Assembly: GCF_016862975.1 (NCBI RefSeq)
Contig: NZ_BONZ01000015.1
Location: 186,001-250,000, forward strand
Direction of reading: 5' to 3'
Origin: Rugosimonospora africana
GTDB taxonomy: Bacteria; Actinomycetota; Actinomycetes; Mycobacteriales; Micromonosporaceae
DNA length: 64,000 nt
The notes under the pieces are model-generated. The model did no database searches. It was not told where the DNA came from and saw nothing but the letters and a program-made list of their open reading frames with translations. Positions within the stretch are counted from its first letter, which is position 1. Each line of letters opens with the position of its first letter. The position numbers were made by a program, and so were the translations under genes. Below, piece by piece: positions 8,882 through 18,870 of this stretch.

Positions 8882-9308
8882 CAGGTTAAGAGCCTGTTGG
8901 CAGACCTCTGGTCGAGCGAGCCAGGATCCAGGCGGCGTTCGGCAAGGCGGGGGTTCGCCCGGATACCGGTGTTGTATCCGGGCGAGCCGACAACGCCGCC
9001 GGTCGCCGCCTGGGCGCGGCGCAGCCGGTCAGCCGGTTTGCGAACAGGCTCTGAAGACCCAAAACCGACGAAAGCCCCCAGGATGTACGCCGGGGGAGGC
9101 TGCCGCCTGGCCACCGCGTACACTCGATGACGGCGACCACCTCGCGTGGTCGACCTCGCGCGCCCTCCTCACCCTCGCTGGTGGGGCGGCGGCCGCCCTG
9201 GTCCCGATGCGTTCCGCGCACGGGCTCAACCCCGGCCGACGACCAGGCGCCAGGCCGGCGGCCCAACCGGGGCGCTGGAACAACCAGGGATACGAGGAGC
9301 ACCCCGCC
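8882..9308. other. Long gap before rpsB
   Basis: This 427-bp stretch is non-coding. Its first part is the 164-bp palindromic element at 8889-9052. The rest (9053-9308) is the rpsB leader: a CCCCC...GGGGG stem-loop candidate at about 9074-9099 and a TACACT -10-like box at 9119-9124, with no good -35. A GAGGAG ribosome binding site precedes rpsB. Confidence 0.55.
8889..9052. mobile_element. 164-bp palindromic MITE-like element
   Basis: The ends are inverted repeats: AGAGCCTGTT at the left and AACAGGCTCT at the right, extending imperfectly to about 18 bp (GAGCCTGTTGGCAGACC against GAGCCTGTTCGCAAACC). Inside, GTTCGCCCGGATAC (about 8951-8964) pairs with GTATCCGGGCGAGCC, and GCGGCGTT pairs with AACGCCGC, so the whole element can fold into one long hairpin. 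There is no open reading frame. This is the form of a miniature inverted-repeat transposable element mobilised in trans. No target-site duplication is evident. It may also end transcription from the upstream gene. Confidence 0.65.
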
Positions 9309-10148
9309 ATGGCAGTGGTAACCATGCGCCAACTACTGGAGAGCGGCGTCCACTTTGGACACCAGACCCGGCGCTGGAACCCGAAGATGAAGCGCTTCAT
9401 CCTGACGGAGCGCAACGGGATCTACATCATCGACCTGCGCCAGAGCCTCGACTACATCGAGAAGGCGTACGACTTCGTCCGCAACACGGTCGCCGAGGGC
9501 GGCGCCATCCTGTTCGTCGGCACGAAGAAGCAGGCCCAGGAGGCGATGGCCGAGCAGGCGTCGCGGGTTGGCATGCCGTACGTGAACCACCGCTGGCTGG
9601 GCGGCATGCTCACCAACTTCCAGACGGTCTACAAGCGACTGCAGCGCATGAAGGAGCTGGAGTCGATCGAGCAGACCGGTGCGGCCCAGGGTTACACGAA
9701 GAAGGAGACCCTCCAGCTGTCGCGCGAGAAGGACAAGCTGACCCGGACGCTGGGCGGCCTGCGGGACATGCAGAAGACCCCGGCCGCGATCTGGGTGGTG
9801 GACACCAAGAAGGAGCACATCGCGGTCGACGAGGCCCGCAAGCTCGGCATCCCGGTGATCGCGGTACTGGACACCAACTGCGACCCGGACGAGGTCGACT
9901 TCCCGATCCCGGGCAACGACGACGCGATCCGTTCGGCGGCGCTGCTCACCCGGGTGATCGCCGACGCGGTCGCGGACGGCCTGATCGCCCGCTCCGGCCG
10001 GGGCGCCGGACGGACCACCGACGAGAAGCCCGAGCCGGGCGCGGTGGCCGCGGACGAGCCGCTGGCCGAGTGGGAGCGCGAGCTGCTGCAGCGCAAGGAG
10101 GAGCCGGGCGCGGCGGCCGAGGCCACCTCGGGCGCTCCGGCTGCCTGA
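9309..10148 (+). CDS. rpsB: 30S ribosomal protein S2 (uS2)
   Basis: Ribosomal protein S2, part of the small-subunit body and needed for S1 and mRNA binding. At 279 aa it has the typical core, with [19 protein letters not shown] near the N-terminus, VGTKKQAQ and [15 protein letters not shown] in the middle, and an acidic C-terminal tail of about 45 residues (from [13 protein letters not shown]) that is common in actinobacteria. The ATG at 9309 follows GAGGAG with good spacing. It starts the rpsB-tsf-pyrH-frr cluster. Confidence 0.98.
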   Translation: MAVVTMRQLLESGVHFGHQTRRWNPKMKRFILTERNGIYIIDLRQSLDYIEKAYDFVRNTVAEGGAILFVGTKKQAQEAMAEQASRVGMPYVNHRWLGGMLTNFQTVYKRLQRMKELESIEQTGAAQGYTKKETLQLSREKDKLTRTLGGLRDMQKTPAAIWVVDTKKEHIAVDEARKLGIPVIAVLDTNCDPDEVDFPIPGNDDAIRSAALLTRVIADAVADGLIARSGRGAGRTTDEKPEPGAVAADEPLAEWERELLQRKEEPGAAAEATSGAPAA

Positions 10149-10584
10149 CGGTTGCGGTGCCCGGGCGGTGTGAGGCCGCCCGGGCCGGACCGCGGAGTCC
10201 GTCACCGGGCCGAACCGCCGGGAACCCGGCGACGTAGACAGCCCGGATCGGGCACGCGAACCGGCCACGACCCAGACCGAGCGCCGGCGGCAGGGGGCAC
10301 GAAGCCCCGCCGGCCGGCGCGAGACATGAAGACCAACAGACAGACATAGCAGGACCTGCCGCTCGCGACGCGGCGCGACGGGTGAGTCCAGGGGACGGCC
10401 CGGAACGCCGGCAAGGGCGGCAGCGGCGCCGGACCGCTCCGCGGGTCCAGGAGGACTCCGGTCGGCCTGGCGCCGTCGGAGGGGAAGTCCGGGCGCCGAC
10501 GGCGCCGAGGAACGAGCCGCCGGGGTCCGGTACCCGGGCGAGAAAGCAGAGTGCCGCGGTCGAGCGGCCGGATAGAAGAGGGAC
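10149..10584. other. 436-bp intergenic region between rpsB and tsf
   Basis: No gene is supported here; a small plus-strand frame beginning at 10382 is Arg-rich shadow sequence. Structure instead dominates. There is a hairpin directly after rpsB (10159-10185), a second with GGGGG/CCCC arms inside GCCGGC arms (about 10281-10319), and a third near 10464-10508 (CGCCGTCGG against CCGACGGCG). The gap is unusually long for rpsB-tsf and suggests independent control of tsf. Confidence 0.55.
10159..10185 (+). terminator. Hairpin downstream of rpsB
   Basis: Ten-base perfect arms GCCCGGGCGG/CCGCCCGGGC around a 7-nt loop, starting 10 bp after the rpsB stop. It has no T-tract, which is normal for actinobacterial terminators. 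It probably attenuates readthrough from rpsB to tsf. Confidence 0.6.
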
Positions 10585-11415
10585 ATGGCGAACTTCACTT
10601 CCGCGGACGTCAAGAAGCTCCGCGAACTGACCGGCGCTGGCATGATGGACTGCAAGAAGGCGCTGGATGAGGCCGACGGCGACTTTGATCGTGCGGTGGA
10701 GATCCTGCGCGTCAAGGGCGCGAAGGACGTCGGCAAGCGTGCCGGCCGGACCGCTGCGAACGGACTGGTCGCCCACTCCGGCACGGCTCTGCTTGAGATC
10801 AACTGCGAGACCGACTTCGTGGCCAAGAACGCCGACTTCATCGCCCTGGCGCAGAGCCTGGTGGAGCAGGTAGCGAACACCCGTCCGGCGGACGTGGACG
10901 CGCTGCTCGGCTCCACGCTGGCGGACGGCCGTACGGTCGCGACGGCCGTCGACGAGCAGTCCGCCAAGATCGGGGAACGGCTGGTGGTCAACCGGTTCGC
11001 CGTACTCGACGGGCAGGTCGCTGTGTACCTGCACCGCAAGAGCGCGGACCTGCCGCCGGCCGTGGGCGTGATGGTCCAGTACGCCGGCAAGGACGACGAG
11101 GCGGGCGACGCCGATGCGCGCGGTGTGGCCATGCAGATCGCCGCCATGCGGCCGAAGTACCTGACCCGCGACGAGGTGCCCGAGGACGTCATCGCCACGG
11201 AGCGCCGCATCGCCGAGGAGACCGCCCGCGAGGAAGGCAAGCCCGAGCAGGCCCTGTCGCGGATCGTCGAGGGTCGGGTCGGCGCCTACTTCAAGGACTT
11301 CGTCCTCGTTGAGCAGTCGTCCGTACAGGACCAGAAGAAGACTGTCCAGCAGATCCTGAACGAGGCTGGACTCACCGTCACCCGGTTCGTCCGGTTCGAG
11401 GTCGGACAGGCATAA
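10585..11415 (+). CDS. tsf: Translation elongation factor Ts
   Basis: EF-Ts is the guanine nucleotide exchange factor for EF-Tu. The 276-aa protein begins with the UBA-like domain ([19 protein letters not shown], residues 9-27) and contains the core signature [15 protein letters not shown] (residues 69-83), which contacts EF-Tu. The C-terminal segment [20 protein letters not shown] closes the core. The ATG at 10585 follows a weak GAAGAGGGA ribosome binding site. Its stop is followed within 8 bp by a copy of the dispersed hairpin repeat (11421-11464). Confidence 0.98.
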   Translation: MANFTSADVKKLRELTGAGMMDCKKALDEADGDFDRAVEILRVKGAKDVGKRAGRTAANGLVAHSGTALLEINCETDFVAKNADFIALAQSLVEQVANTRPADVDALLGSTLADGRTVATAVDEQSAKIGERLVVNRFAVLDGQVAVYLHRKSADLPPAVGVMVQYAGKDDEAGDADARGVAMQIAAMRPKYLTRDEVPEDVIATERRIAEETAREEGKPEQALSRIVEGRVGAYFKDFVLVEQSSVQDQKKTVQQILNEAGLTVTRFVRFEVGQA

Positions 11416-11420
11416 CGGCC

Positions 11421-11464
11421 GCCAGGCCCGCCTGGTTTGTGGGCGGGCCGGTCAAAGCGGCCGG
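11421..11464 (+). repeat. Dispersed hairpin repeat, single copy after tsf
   Basis: A 44-bp sequence nearly identical to the first 43 bp of the 62-bp units at 28244-28428; both share CGCCTGGTTTGTGGGCGGGC and CCGGTCAA. It folds into a GCCCGCC/GGCGGGC stem, followed by a second small stem around GGTCAAAG. Its place right behind the tsf stop suggests a terminator role here. Confidence 0.65.
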
Positions 11465-11614
11465 GCGAAGAAGCGCGGAGTACGGCAGACGGGGAGGCCG
11501 CGGGTGGACACTGACCACGCGCCGGCCTCCCCGTCGCATACCCGGGGATCGGCGGGTGACCGCGGTTGCGCCGGGACATGACAGATTGGTAAATGACAGA
11601 CCTGGAGGGGCACG

Positions 11615-12388
11615 ATGACTGACACGGTGGCCGACGAGATCGTGACGGCGGCGGCTGGCAGGCTGGCGGGCGGTGGACCGCCCCGAGCCCGACGGGTCGT
11701 TCTCAAACTGTCCGGCGAGGTGTTCGGTGGCGGCGAGATCGGCGTCGACCCGGACGTGGTGCAGGACCTGGCCCGGCAGATCGGGCATGTGGTCCAGCTC
11801 GGCACCCAGATCGCCGTGGTGGTCGGCGGCGGCAACTTCTTCCGCGGGGTCGAGCTGGAGAAGCGCGGCATGGACCGCTCCCGCGCCGACTACATGGGCA
11901 TGATCGCCACTGTCATGAACTGCCTGGCGCTGCAGGACTTCCTGGAGAAGTCGGGCATCGACACGCGGGTACAGACCGCGATCACGATGGCTCAGGTGGC
12001 CGAGCCGTACATCCCGCGCAAGGCGATCCGGCACCTGGAGAAGGGGCGCGTGGTGATTTTCGGCGCCGGGGCCGGAATGCCGTATTTCTCCACCGACACG
12101 GTCTCCGTCCAGCGGGCCCTGGAGATTCACGCCGACTCCGTGCTGATGAGCAAGAACGGAGTGGACGGCGTCTACACTGCCGACCCGAGGATCGACCCGA
12201 ACGCGGTCAAGCTGGATACCACGACCTTTGACGAGATGCTCCGCGAGGGCCTGAGCGTGGCCGACGCCGCGGCCTTCAGCCTGTGCAAGGACAATCGCCT
12301 TCCGATGCTCGTCTTCGGCGCGGAGGGCGAGGACACGATCATCAAGGCGGTCAGCGGCGACAAGATCGGCACTTTGATCACCGCCTGA
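11615..12388 (+). CDS. pyrH: UMP kinase
   Basis: Hexameric UMP kinase, which makes UDP from UMP and ATP in pyrimidine nucleotide synthesis. The 257-aa protein has an N-terminal extension of about 25 residues before the catalytic [10 protein letters not shown]. Other motifs are [26 protein letters not shown] and [18 protein letters not shown]. It belongs to the amino acid kinase superfamily. The ATG at 11615 has a CTGGAGGGG ribosome binding site. It sits in the conserved tsf-pyrH-frr order with a 199-bp gap from tsf, so it may have its own promoter. Confidence 0.98.
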   Translation: MTDTVADEIVTAAAGRLAGGGPPRARRVVLKLSGEVFGGGEIGVDPDVVQDLARQIGHVVQLGTQIAVVVGGGNFFRGVELEKRGMDRSRADYMGMIATVMNCLALQDFLEKSGIDTRVQTAITMAQVAEPYIPRKAIRHLEKGRVVIFGAGAGMPYFSTDTVSVQRALEIHADSVLMSKNGVDGVYTADPRIDPNAVKLDTTTFDEMLREGLSVADAAAFSLCKDNRLPMLVFGAEGEDTIIKAVSGDKIGTLITA

Positions 12389-12447
12389 CGACCCGCCAGC
12401 CACTGCGTGACCTGCCACGCAAACGCCCGAAGGAGGCGACGGAGCAC

Positions 12448-13005
12448 GTGATCGACGAGACGCTCTTCGAGGCCGAAGAGAAGATGGAGCGGGCGATCGA
12501 GTTCGCCAAGGAAGAGTTCGCCACCATCCGCACCGGCCGAGCGACGCCAGCGATGTTCGCCAAGGTCGTCATCGACTACTACGGCACCCCCACCCCGCTG
12601 CCGCAGATGGCCTCGATCGCCGTACCGGAGCCGCGGATGGCGATCATCAAGCCGTACGACAACGGTCAGATCAATGCCATGGAGAAGGCGATCCGCGACT
12701 CGGACCTCGGGGTGAACCCGAACAACGAGGGCACCCAGTTGCGCATCGTGCTGCCCCAGATGACCGAGGAACGGCGTCGGGACATGATCAAGGTGGCCCG
12801 GCACAAGGGCGAGGAGGCCAAGGTCGCCGTACGCAACGTGCGGCGCAAGGCCAAGGAGGAGCTGGACCGGATCGTCAAGGACGGCGAGGCGGGCGAGGAT
12901 GAGGGCCGCCGGGCGGAGAAGGAGCTCGACGACCTCACGCACAAGTACACGGCCAGCATCGACGAGATCGTCAGGCACAAGGAATCAGAGCTCTTAGAGG
13001 TCTGA
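12448..13005 (+). CDS. frr: Ribosome recycling factor
   Basis: RRF, with EF-G, splits post-termination ribosomes. The 185-aa protein has standard length and motifs: [14 protein letters not shown] (three-helix-bundle start), [12 protein letters not shown] and [25 protein letters not shown]. The start is the GTG at 12448 after AAGGAGGCGAC. Its TGA overlaps the ATG of cdsA by one base, so the two are coupled. Confidence 0.98.
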   Translation: MIDETLFEAEEKMERAIEFAKEEFATIRTGRATPAMFAKVVIDYYGTPTPLPQMASIAVPEPRMAIIKPYDNGQINAMEKAIRDSDLGVNPNNEGTQLRIVLPQMTEERRRDMIKVARHKGEEAKVAVRNVRRKAKEELDRIVKDGEAGEDEGRRAEKELDDLTHKYTASIDEIVRHKESELLEV

Positions 13006-14069
13006 TGCCCTCCTATCTCGACCCGCCGGACAACCAGGGAACCCGGTCACGCCATCGGGCGCGGCACGCCGATGTGGCCGCGCCCGAGGCGTACCCGGAG
13101 CAGGAGCCCCGGTACCCGCACGAAGACGACGGCACGGTCCAGATCCCGGTGTACCCGAACCAGGCCGCCGACGATCTGGACCTGAACCTCGACGGCGGCC
13201 GTACCGCCCGCTCCCGCGAGGAGCGCGCGAACGACCCGTCCGCTCCGCCGCGCCGCAGCCGGGCCGGCCGCAACCTGCCCGCGGCGATCGGTGTCGGCGT
13301 CACCCTCGGCGCGATCGTGATCGTGTCGCTGTTCGTGTGGCGCCCGGCGTTCCTCGGCGTGGTCGTGGTGGCCGCCGGGATCGGCGTGTACGAGATGGTC
13401 CGCGCGGTCGGCACCACCGGCGTACGGGCACCGCTGGTCCCGCTGCTGCTGGCCTGCCCGGTGATGGCCGGGCTCGCCTGGCAGGGCGGTACCGAGCCGC
13501 TCATCCTCGGCCTCACCCTGTCCGTGGTGGCCGCGCTGATCTGGCGCCTGGCAGACGGTCCGGCCGGGTACCAGCGTGACGCCACCTCCGCGGCGTTGAT
13601 CGCGGTCTACGTTCCGTTCCTCGCCTCCTTCGCGGTCATGCTTGTCAAGCCGCAGGACGGCCCACTGCGGGTGGTGCTAACGCTGGCCGCGGTTGTGCTT
13701 TCCGACACTGGCGGATACGCCGCCGGGGTCTTTTTCGGCAAGCATCCGATGGCGCCGACGATCAGCCCGAAGAAGTCCTGGGAGGGGCTCGCCGGCTCGC
13801 TGCTGGCCGCGGCCATCGGCAGCGCGGTGCTGATCGACCTCCTGCTCCACGAGCCGTGGTGGCACGGGGTGATCTTCGGAGTCGCGCTGTCCATCGCCGC
13901 GGTGCTCGGTGATCTCACAGAATCCCTGCTCAAGCGGGATATCGGAGTCAAGGACATGAGCAACCTGCTGCCCGGGCACGGCGGCCTGATGGACCGGCTG
14001 GACTCCATCCTGTTCGCCGCGCCGACGGCCTTCCTGCTGCTGTCGGTACTCGCGCCGACAGGCGGGTGA
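13005..14069 (+). CDS. cdsA: Phosphatidate cytidylyltransferase
   Basis: CdsA makes CDP-diacylglycerol from phosphatidate and CTP for phospholipid synthesis. The 354-aa protein has a hydrophilic N-terminal extension of about 90 residues, rich in Pro and charged residues, then about eight membrane helices. The family signature is the C-terminal SxxKRxxxxKDxxxxxPGHGG block: [20 protein letters not shown], with LMDRLDS following. It overlaps frr by one base. The long cytosolic N-terminus is common in Micromonosporaceae; its role is unknown. Confidence 0.95.
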   Translation: MPSYLDPPDNQGTRSRHRARHADVAAPEAYPEQEPRYPHEDDGTVQIPVYPNQAADDLDLNLDGGRTARSREERANDPSAPPRRSRAGRNLPAAIGVGVTLGAIVIVSLFVWRPAFLGVVVVAAGIGVYEMVRAVGTTGVRAPLVPLLLACPVMAGLAWQGGTEPLILGLTLSVVAALIWRLADGPAGYQRDATSAALIAVYVPFLASFAVMLVKPQDGPLRVVLTLAAVVLSDTGGYAAGVFFGKHPMAPTISPKKSWEGLAGSLLAAAIGSAVLIDLLLHEPWWHGVIFGVALSIAAVLGDLTESLLKRDIGVKDMSNLLPGHGGLMDRLDSILFAAPTAFLLLSVLAPTGG

Positions 14070-14175
14070 CGCCGGCGCGGCGGTACCCGGCGGCCCGCAG
14101 GTGGCCCGCCACGCGCCCGGGTCGGCATCGCGCCGGGAGGGCGATCGTGGCGAGTCGTGCGAGACTGGACCGGCT

Positions 14176-15495
14176 ATGACAACACAGCCCGTTACCGGAC
14201 CCGGCCGTCGGCTGGAACTGCTCCCCGCGACCCCGGAGGCCGCGGAGCCCCTCGCACCCGCGCACAGCCCGGACGGGCCCGTGCTGGTGCCCCTGACGCC
14301 GCTGAACGGGGACGAGTCGGGCGCCGGCCAGCCGGCGGGCAGTGCCGGGCGTCGAGCGCGCGCCTCGCTGCCACCCCGCCATCTGGCCGACCTCGACCTG
14401 GCCGGACGGCGGGGCGCCGTCGCCGGATTGGGCGAAAAGGAGTACCGGGCCGGGCAACTGTCCACGCACTACTTCGGCCGGCTGGTCCGCGACCCGGAGC
14501 GGATGACTGACATCCCGGCGGCCGCGCGCAGCCGGCTCACCGCCCAGCTGCTGCCCACGCTACTGACGCCGGTACGGGAGCTGTCCTGCGACGACGGGCG
14601 CACCCGCAAGACGCTCTGGCGGCTGCACGACGGCTCGCTCGTGGAGAGCGTGCTGATGGGATACCCGGACCGGGTCACCGTCTGCGTGTCCAGCCAGGCC
14701 GGCTGCGGCATGGCCTGCCCGTTCTGCGCCACCGGCCAGGCCGGCCTGACTCGCAACCTGTCCACCGCGGAGATCGTCGACCAGGTGGTCTCGTTCGCCG
14801 GACTGGCCGCCTCGGGCGCCCTGCCGGACTGCCCGGACCGGCTGTCCCGGGTGGTGTTCATGGGCATGGGCGAGCCGTTGGCCAACTACAGCCGGGTGAT
14901 CGACGCGGTGCGCCGGCTCACCGAACCGGCGCCGGGAGGTCTGGGCCTGTCTGCGCGACATGTCACGGTCTCGACCGTGGGCCTCGTGCCGGCTATCCAC
15001 CGGTTGGCCGGCGAGGACCTGCCGGTGACCCTTGCGCTGTCGTTGCACGCGCCAGATGATGAGCTGCGCGACGAACTCGTGCCGGTCAACCAACGGTGGA
15101 AGGTGGCCGAGGTGCTCGATGCCGCATGGTCGTACGCGGCAGGCACGGGACGCCGCGTCTCCATTGAATACGCGATGATCAAGAACGTGAATGACCAACC
15201 GTGGCGGGCGGACCTCCTCGGGCGGCTGTTGGCCGGGCGGTTGGCGCATGTCAACCTGATCCCGCTCAACCCAACCCCGGGCAGCCGGTGGGACGCCAGT
15301 CCGAAGCCGGTCGAGCGCGAGTTCGTCCGGCGGCTGCGCGCGGCTGGGGTGCCGACGACGGTACGGGACACCCGGGGCCGGGAGATCGACGGAGCCTGTG
15401 GCCAACTGGCCGCGGCCGCGGTGTCGCGGCCAACCGGGCCGGGGCGGGGACCAGGGGAAATGGCCTCACGCAGTGAGCGAAAGGCGGCACAGTGA
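14176..15495 (+). CDS. rlmN: 23S rRNA (adenine-2503-C2)-methyltransferase RlmN
   Basis: A radical-SAM enzyme that methylates A2503 of 23S rRNA and A37 of some tRNAs. The 439-aa protein carries the cluster motif [12 protein letters not shown] (CxxxCxxC), a GEPLANY nucleotide-binding segment and a conserved C-terminal Cys in GACGQL. An N-terminal extension of about 75 residues, Pro/Ala-rich, precedes the family core ([11 protein letters not shown]). The ATG at 14176 is chosen because upstream codons would start in the cdsA terminator region. Its TGA overlaps the following GTG start by GTGA. Confidence 0.95.
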   Translation: MTTQPVTGPGRRLELLPATPEAAEPLAPAHSPDGPVLVPLTPLNGDESGAGQPAGSAGRRARASLPPRHLADLDLAGRRGAVAGLGEKEYRAGQLSTHYFGRLVRDPERMTDIPAAARSRLTAQLLPTLLTPVRELSCDDGRTRKTLWRLHDGSLVESVLMGYPDRVTVCVSSQAGCGMACPFCATGQAGLTRNLSTAEIVDQVVSFAGLAASGALPDCPDRLSRVVFMGMGEPLANYSRVIDAVRRLTEPAPGGLGLSARHVTVSTVGLVPAIHRLAGEDLPVTLALSLHAPDDELRDELVPVNQRWKVAEVLDAAWSYAAGTGRRVSIEYAMIKNVNDQPWRADLLGRLLAGRLAHVNLIPLNPTPGSRWDASPKPVEREFVRRLRAAGVPTTVRDTRGREIDGACGQLAAAAVSRPTGPGRGPGEMASRSERKAAQ

Positions 15496-16640
15496 GTCAA
15501 GGTCAGCGGTTCCGGCGCCGTGCGCTGCGTCGCGGGTACAAGGTCGACGAGGTTGACTCGTTCCTCGACCGGGTCGAGGCGACGCTCAACGGCGAGGCGA
15601 GTTCCCCGATCGCCGCCCAGGAGGTCCACGAGGTGGTCTTCCGGGTGCGGTTCGGCGGCTACGACGAGTGGCAGGTCGACCTTCACCTGGACCGCGTCGA
15701 GCGGCAGCTCGGCGAGCTCGAGGAGCGGGCGGGCTTCCGCGGTTCGGAGCGCCCGGCCGGTCCGCCCGACCGGATGGCCGAAGACCGCATGGGCTCGGCC
15801 GACCGGCTCGGTCCGCTGGATCGGATGGGCCCACCCGACCGGATGGGTCCGCCGAACCGCATGGGGCCTCCCGATCGCATGGGGCCTCCCGACCGCATGG
15901 GGCCTCCCGACCGGATGGGTCCGCCGGACCGGATGGGCCCGCCCGATCGCATGGGCCCGCCGGATCGGATGGGCGCAGGGGACCGCATGGCTCCGGCGAT
16001 GCGCGACGACCGGATGATGCCGCCGCCGGACCGGGGCGGGCCGCCGATGCGCGACGACCGGATCGTGCCGTCGCAGCCCGACCGGTTCGGTCCGCCCGCG
16101 CGTGACGACCGCGTGGTGCCGTCGCAGCCCGATCGGCTCGGTCCGCCCGCGCGTGACGACCGGCCGACCATGCCGCCCACGCAGGCTCGTCCGGTCGCTC
16201 CGATGGCCGGCGGCGCCACCGGCGGCTTCGCGCGCTTTGACGAGCCGAACCGCTACGACGAGCCGACCAGCAACTTCGGCCGCGGGTTCGACGGGTTCGA
16301 GCCCGGCCGGCACGGCAAGACCGACATGACCACCGAGATCAGGATGGTTCCCTCGGACCTCGGCGGTGGCCCGGGTGGGTCCGGGCTGACCGGTGACGCG
16401 GCCCGGATCGATCAGCTGCGCCGGACGTTCCAGTCGCGCCGGTTCGGCAGCGGGTACGACCCGAATCAGGTGGATCGCCTGTTCGAGGGCATTCTCACCG
16501 CGATGACCGGTCGCTCGTCGGTCGGGATCAACGAGGCGGAGCTGGATCCCGGGCAGTTCAACCTGGTGCCGGGCGGCTACTTCGAGGCGGAGGTCGACCA
16601 GGCACTGCGCGAGGTGCGCGACATCATGCGGCGGCACTGA
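15492..16640 (+). CDS. DivIVA-domain protein with DRMGPP hexapeptide repeats
   Basis: A 382-aa protein with two short DivIVA-type domains. One is at the N-terminus ([20 protein letters not shown], residues 8-27), the other near residues 310-335 ([19 protein letters not shown]), each followed by a conserved tail ending in VDL or VDQALRE. Between them lies a disordered linker with about ten DRMGPP units (8 exact-length 18-bp units at 15823-15966), then MRDDR/ARDDR motifs. DivIVA domains sense membrane curvature or act as polar scaffolds. The gene is translationally coupled to rlmN (GTGA). The exact role is unknown. Confidence 0.75.
   Translation: MSQGQRFRRRALRRGYKVDEVDSFLDRVEATLNGEASSPIAAQEVHEVVFRVRFGGYDEWQVDLHLDRVERQLGELEERAGFRGSERPAGPPDRMAEDRMGSADRLGPLDRMGPPDRMGPPNRMGPPDRMGPPDRMGPPDRMGPPDRMGPPDRMGPPDRMGAGDRMAPAMRDDRMMPPPDRGGPPMRDDRIVPSQPDRFGPPARDDRVVPSQPDRLGPPARDDRPTMPPTQARPVAPMAGGATGGFARFDEPNRYDEPTSNFGRGFDGFEPGRHGKTDMTTEIRMVPSDLGGGPGGSGLTGDAARIDQLRRTFQSRRFGSGYDPNQVDRLFEGILTAMTGRSSVGINEAELDPGQFNLVPGGYFEAEVDQALREVRDIMRRH
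15823..15966 (+). repeat. 18-bp tandem repeat encoding DRMGPP
   Basis: Eight consecutive 18-bp units such as GGATGGGCCCACCCGACC, each encoding an (N/D)RMGPP hexapeptide inside the DivIVA-domain gene. Copies differ mostly at silent positions, so the repeat is under protein-level constraint or is slowly diverging. Confidence 0.85.
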
Positions 16641-16774
16641 CCCGACTGCGGCGACGCTGACCCGGCGACCACCCGGTCAGCGCGGCCCGCTGGCGTTGGC
16701 GTGGCCCGCAAAGGGCGTGGCCGGTGAAGGGGCGCGTGCCTCGTGAAGGCCCGTGGACTGTGAAGGGCACGTGA

Positions 16775-16830
16775 CCCGTGAACGGCGTGCCCGTGAACGG
16801 CGTGGCCCGTGAACGGCGTGGCCCGTGAAG
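16775..16830. repeat. 15-16-bp tandem repeats downstream of the DivIVA-domain gene
   Basis: Copies of CCCGTGAACGGCGTGG start at 16775, 16790 and 16806, with a partial fourth at 16822. Looser GTGAAGG relatives extend upstream to about 16720. The array lies between convergent genes, with no coding capacity. Confidence 0.7.
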
Positions 16831-16851
16831 CCGGGCCGCTGGCGCCGGCCG

Positions 16852-17070
16852 TCAGCGCAGGCCGTTCTTGCGCAGCAGCAGGTCGCCGATCAGGATGACC
16901 GCGAGCAGCGCGGCGGTAACGATCAAGAAGATGTCCTCGATGTGGCCGCGCTGGTTGCCGCACAGCATGGCCAACAGGACCACGATGACCGCGACCGCAC
17001 CGATCCGGGCCAGCTTGGCGTTGCCCGGCTTGTGCTGGTCTGGTGAGGTCACTGGCTCTTCGTCGGCCAC
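16852..17070 (-). CDS. DUF2631 family small membrane protein
   Basis: A 72-aa protein with two transmembrane helices (residues about 22-40 and 47-65). They are separated by a short loop carrying GNQRGHIEDIFLI, which matches the GNxxGHxEDxFLI signature of DUF2631 as in M. tuberculosis Rv2876, a gene also close to the frr-cdsA-rlmN region. The C-terminus RKNGLR is basic, as in the family. Function is unknown. It is convergent with the DivIVA-domain gene and divergent from namH. Confidence 0.8.
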   Translation of the reverse strand: MADEEPVTSPDQHKPGNAKLARIGAVAVIVVLLAMLCGNQRGHIEDIFLIVTAALLAVILIGDLLLRKNGLR

Positions 17071-17280
17071 GTCGATCCCCTTTGGTGATCATTCGCTCGA
17101 TCGGGTGCAGAGACAGTCTGGCATGCCGCCGGAAGGCGCTACCGGCCGGTCCTGCCCCGTTGCGGGGACCACGTCCCCCGTTGCCGGGACCGCGGTCGCC
17201 GGTGGCGAGCATCCGGCACGGGCGGTTAGCGCCTCCGGTAGCGTCAGGGGGTACGGACCGCGAAGGAGAAGGGGCACGCC

Positions 17281-18870
17281 GTGCGCATCACCGGTACCGG
17301 CCACGCGAGCATGCGGATCGACACGGCGGCGGGGAGCATTTTATGTGACCCCTGGGTGAACCCGGCGTATTTCGCGTCATGGTTCCCATTCCCGGACAAC
17401 TCACAGCTCGACTGGGAGTCGCTGGGCCAGGTCGACTACCTGTACGTCTCGCACCTGCACCGGGACCACTTCGACGCGGAGCAGCTCAAGCGCTTCGTGA
17501 GCAAGAAGGCGACCGTCCTGCTGCCGGAGTACCCGACCAGCGAGTTGGAGGACCAACTCCGAGAGCTGGGATTCACCAGCTTTCTGCGTACCGTGACGAA
17601 CGAGGTGCACGAGCTCGACGGCGGCCTGAAGATCATGATCCAGGCGCTGACCGGGCCGATGGACGGGCCGATCGGAGACTCCTCGCTGTGGGTCGAGCAC
17701 GACGGGGTGCGGCTGCTCAACCAGAACGACGCCCGGCCCTCCGACCTGTCGATCTTCGCCGAGCTGGGGCACGTGCACGCGCACCTGCTCCAGTTCTCCG
17801 GTGCGATCTGGTACCCGATGGTCTACGAGCTGCCCGAGTCGGCGAAGACGGCGTTCGGTAAGCAGAAGCGGGACCGCCAGTTCGACCGGACGTTCCGGTA
17901 CATCGACGATCTCAAGGCCGACCACGTCTTCCCGATCGCCGGACCGCCCTGCTTCCTCGACGACTCGCTGTGGCAGTTCAACGACATCTTCGACGACGAG
18001 GGCAACATCTTCCCGGACCAGCAGCGGTTCATCGAGGAGTACGCGAAGGTCGGCGGCACCAACGCGATCGTGCTGCTGCCCGGCTCCGCGACCGAGCTGA
18101 CCACGTCCTCGGCCGAAACCTCGCACCCGGTGGACGACGTCGCCGAGTTCTTCGCGCACAAGGAAGAGCACCTGCGGGCGTACCAGGAGCGGCAGCGCCC
18201 GGTGATCGAGGCGGCGAAGAAGACCTGGGCGCACCCCGAGATCGACGTCCTGGGCGCCATGAAGAAGCGGATCGAACCGCTGCTGGAGGAGTCGATCTAC
18301 CTGGCGAAGGGCGTCGGTGGCCCGATCCGGATCGACCTCACCGACTCGTTCGGGCCGGACGGCGAGGTCGTCGAGTCGATCGTGGTGGACTTTCCCGGCA
18401 AGCAGGTGCGGGAGTACGCCGACGAGAAGGTCCGGTACCGGTTCCGTACCGGCCGGGTACTGGTCGAGCAGCTGCTGCACTCCGGCGAGGTGGACTGGGT
18501 GAACTCCCTGTTCCTGTCGTGCCGGTTCTCCGCCGCCCGGGTCGGCCAGTACAACGAGTTCGTGTACTCGTTCTTCAAGTGCCTGTCCGAGGAGCGGTTG
18601 CAGTACGCGGAGGGCTGGTACGACGAGAACGAGCGCGCGACCGACGCCGAGGACATCACCCTGGGCGACTGGGTCGTCCAGCGGCGCTGCCCGCACCTGA
18701 AGGCGGACCTCACCCGGTTCGGGGTGATCGAGGGCGAGACGCTGACCTGCCAGCTGCACGGCTGGAAGTTCGACCTGACCAGCGGCCGCTGCCTGACCAG
18801 CGCCGGGCACGAGCTGCGGTCCCGGCCGGCGACCGTCGAGGTGGGCGCCGAGGCCGGCAAGGCCGAATAG
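17281..18870 (+). CDS. namH: NamH-like UDP-N-acetylmuramate hydroxylase (MBL fold plus Rieske domain)
   Basis: The 529-aa protein joins an N-terminal metallo-beta-lactamase-fold domain (SHLHRDHFD, HxHxDH at 58-63) to a C-terminal Rieske [2Fe-2S] domain (Cys470-Pro-His472 and Cys490-x2-His493). This two-domain layout and length match mycobacterial NamH, which hydroxylates UDP-MurNAc to the N-glycolyl form used in peptidoglycan. N-glycolylmuramate is a recognised trait of Micromonosporaceae, which supports the call. The GTG start at 17281 follows AAGGAGAAGG. It appears to be a single-gene unit between DUF2631 and cspA. Orthology is inferred from architecture, not alignment. Confidence 0.78.
   Translation: MRITGTGHASMRIDTAAGSILCDPWVNPAYFASWFPFPDNSQLDWESLGQVDYLYVSHLHRDHFDAEQLKRFVSKKATVLLPEYPTSELEDQLRELGFTSFLRTVTNEVHELDGGLKIMIQALTGPMDGPIGDSSLWVEHDGVRLLNQNDARPSDLSIFAELGHVHAHLLQFSGAIWYPMVYELPESAKTAFGKQKRDRQFDRTFRYIDDLKADHVFPIAGPPCFLDDSLWQFNDIFDDEGNIFPDQQRFIEEYAKVGGTNAIVLLPGSATELTTSSAETSHPVDDVAEFFAHKEEHLRAYQERQRPVIEAAKKTWAHPEIDVLGAMKKRIEPLLEESIYLAKGVGGPIRIDLTDSFGPDGEVVESIVVDFPGKQVREYADEKVRYRFRTGRVLVEQLLHSGEVDWVNSLFLSCRFSAARVGQYNEFVYSFFKCLSEERLQYAEGWYDENERATDAEDITLGDWVVQRRCPHLKADLTRFGVIEGETLTCQLHGWKFDLTSGRCLTSAGHELRSRPATVEVGAEAGKAE

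Noticed and set aside
9333-11240. 635-codon minus-strand frame opposite rpsB and tsf
   Set aside because: Shadow of two secure ribosomal/elongation factor genes.
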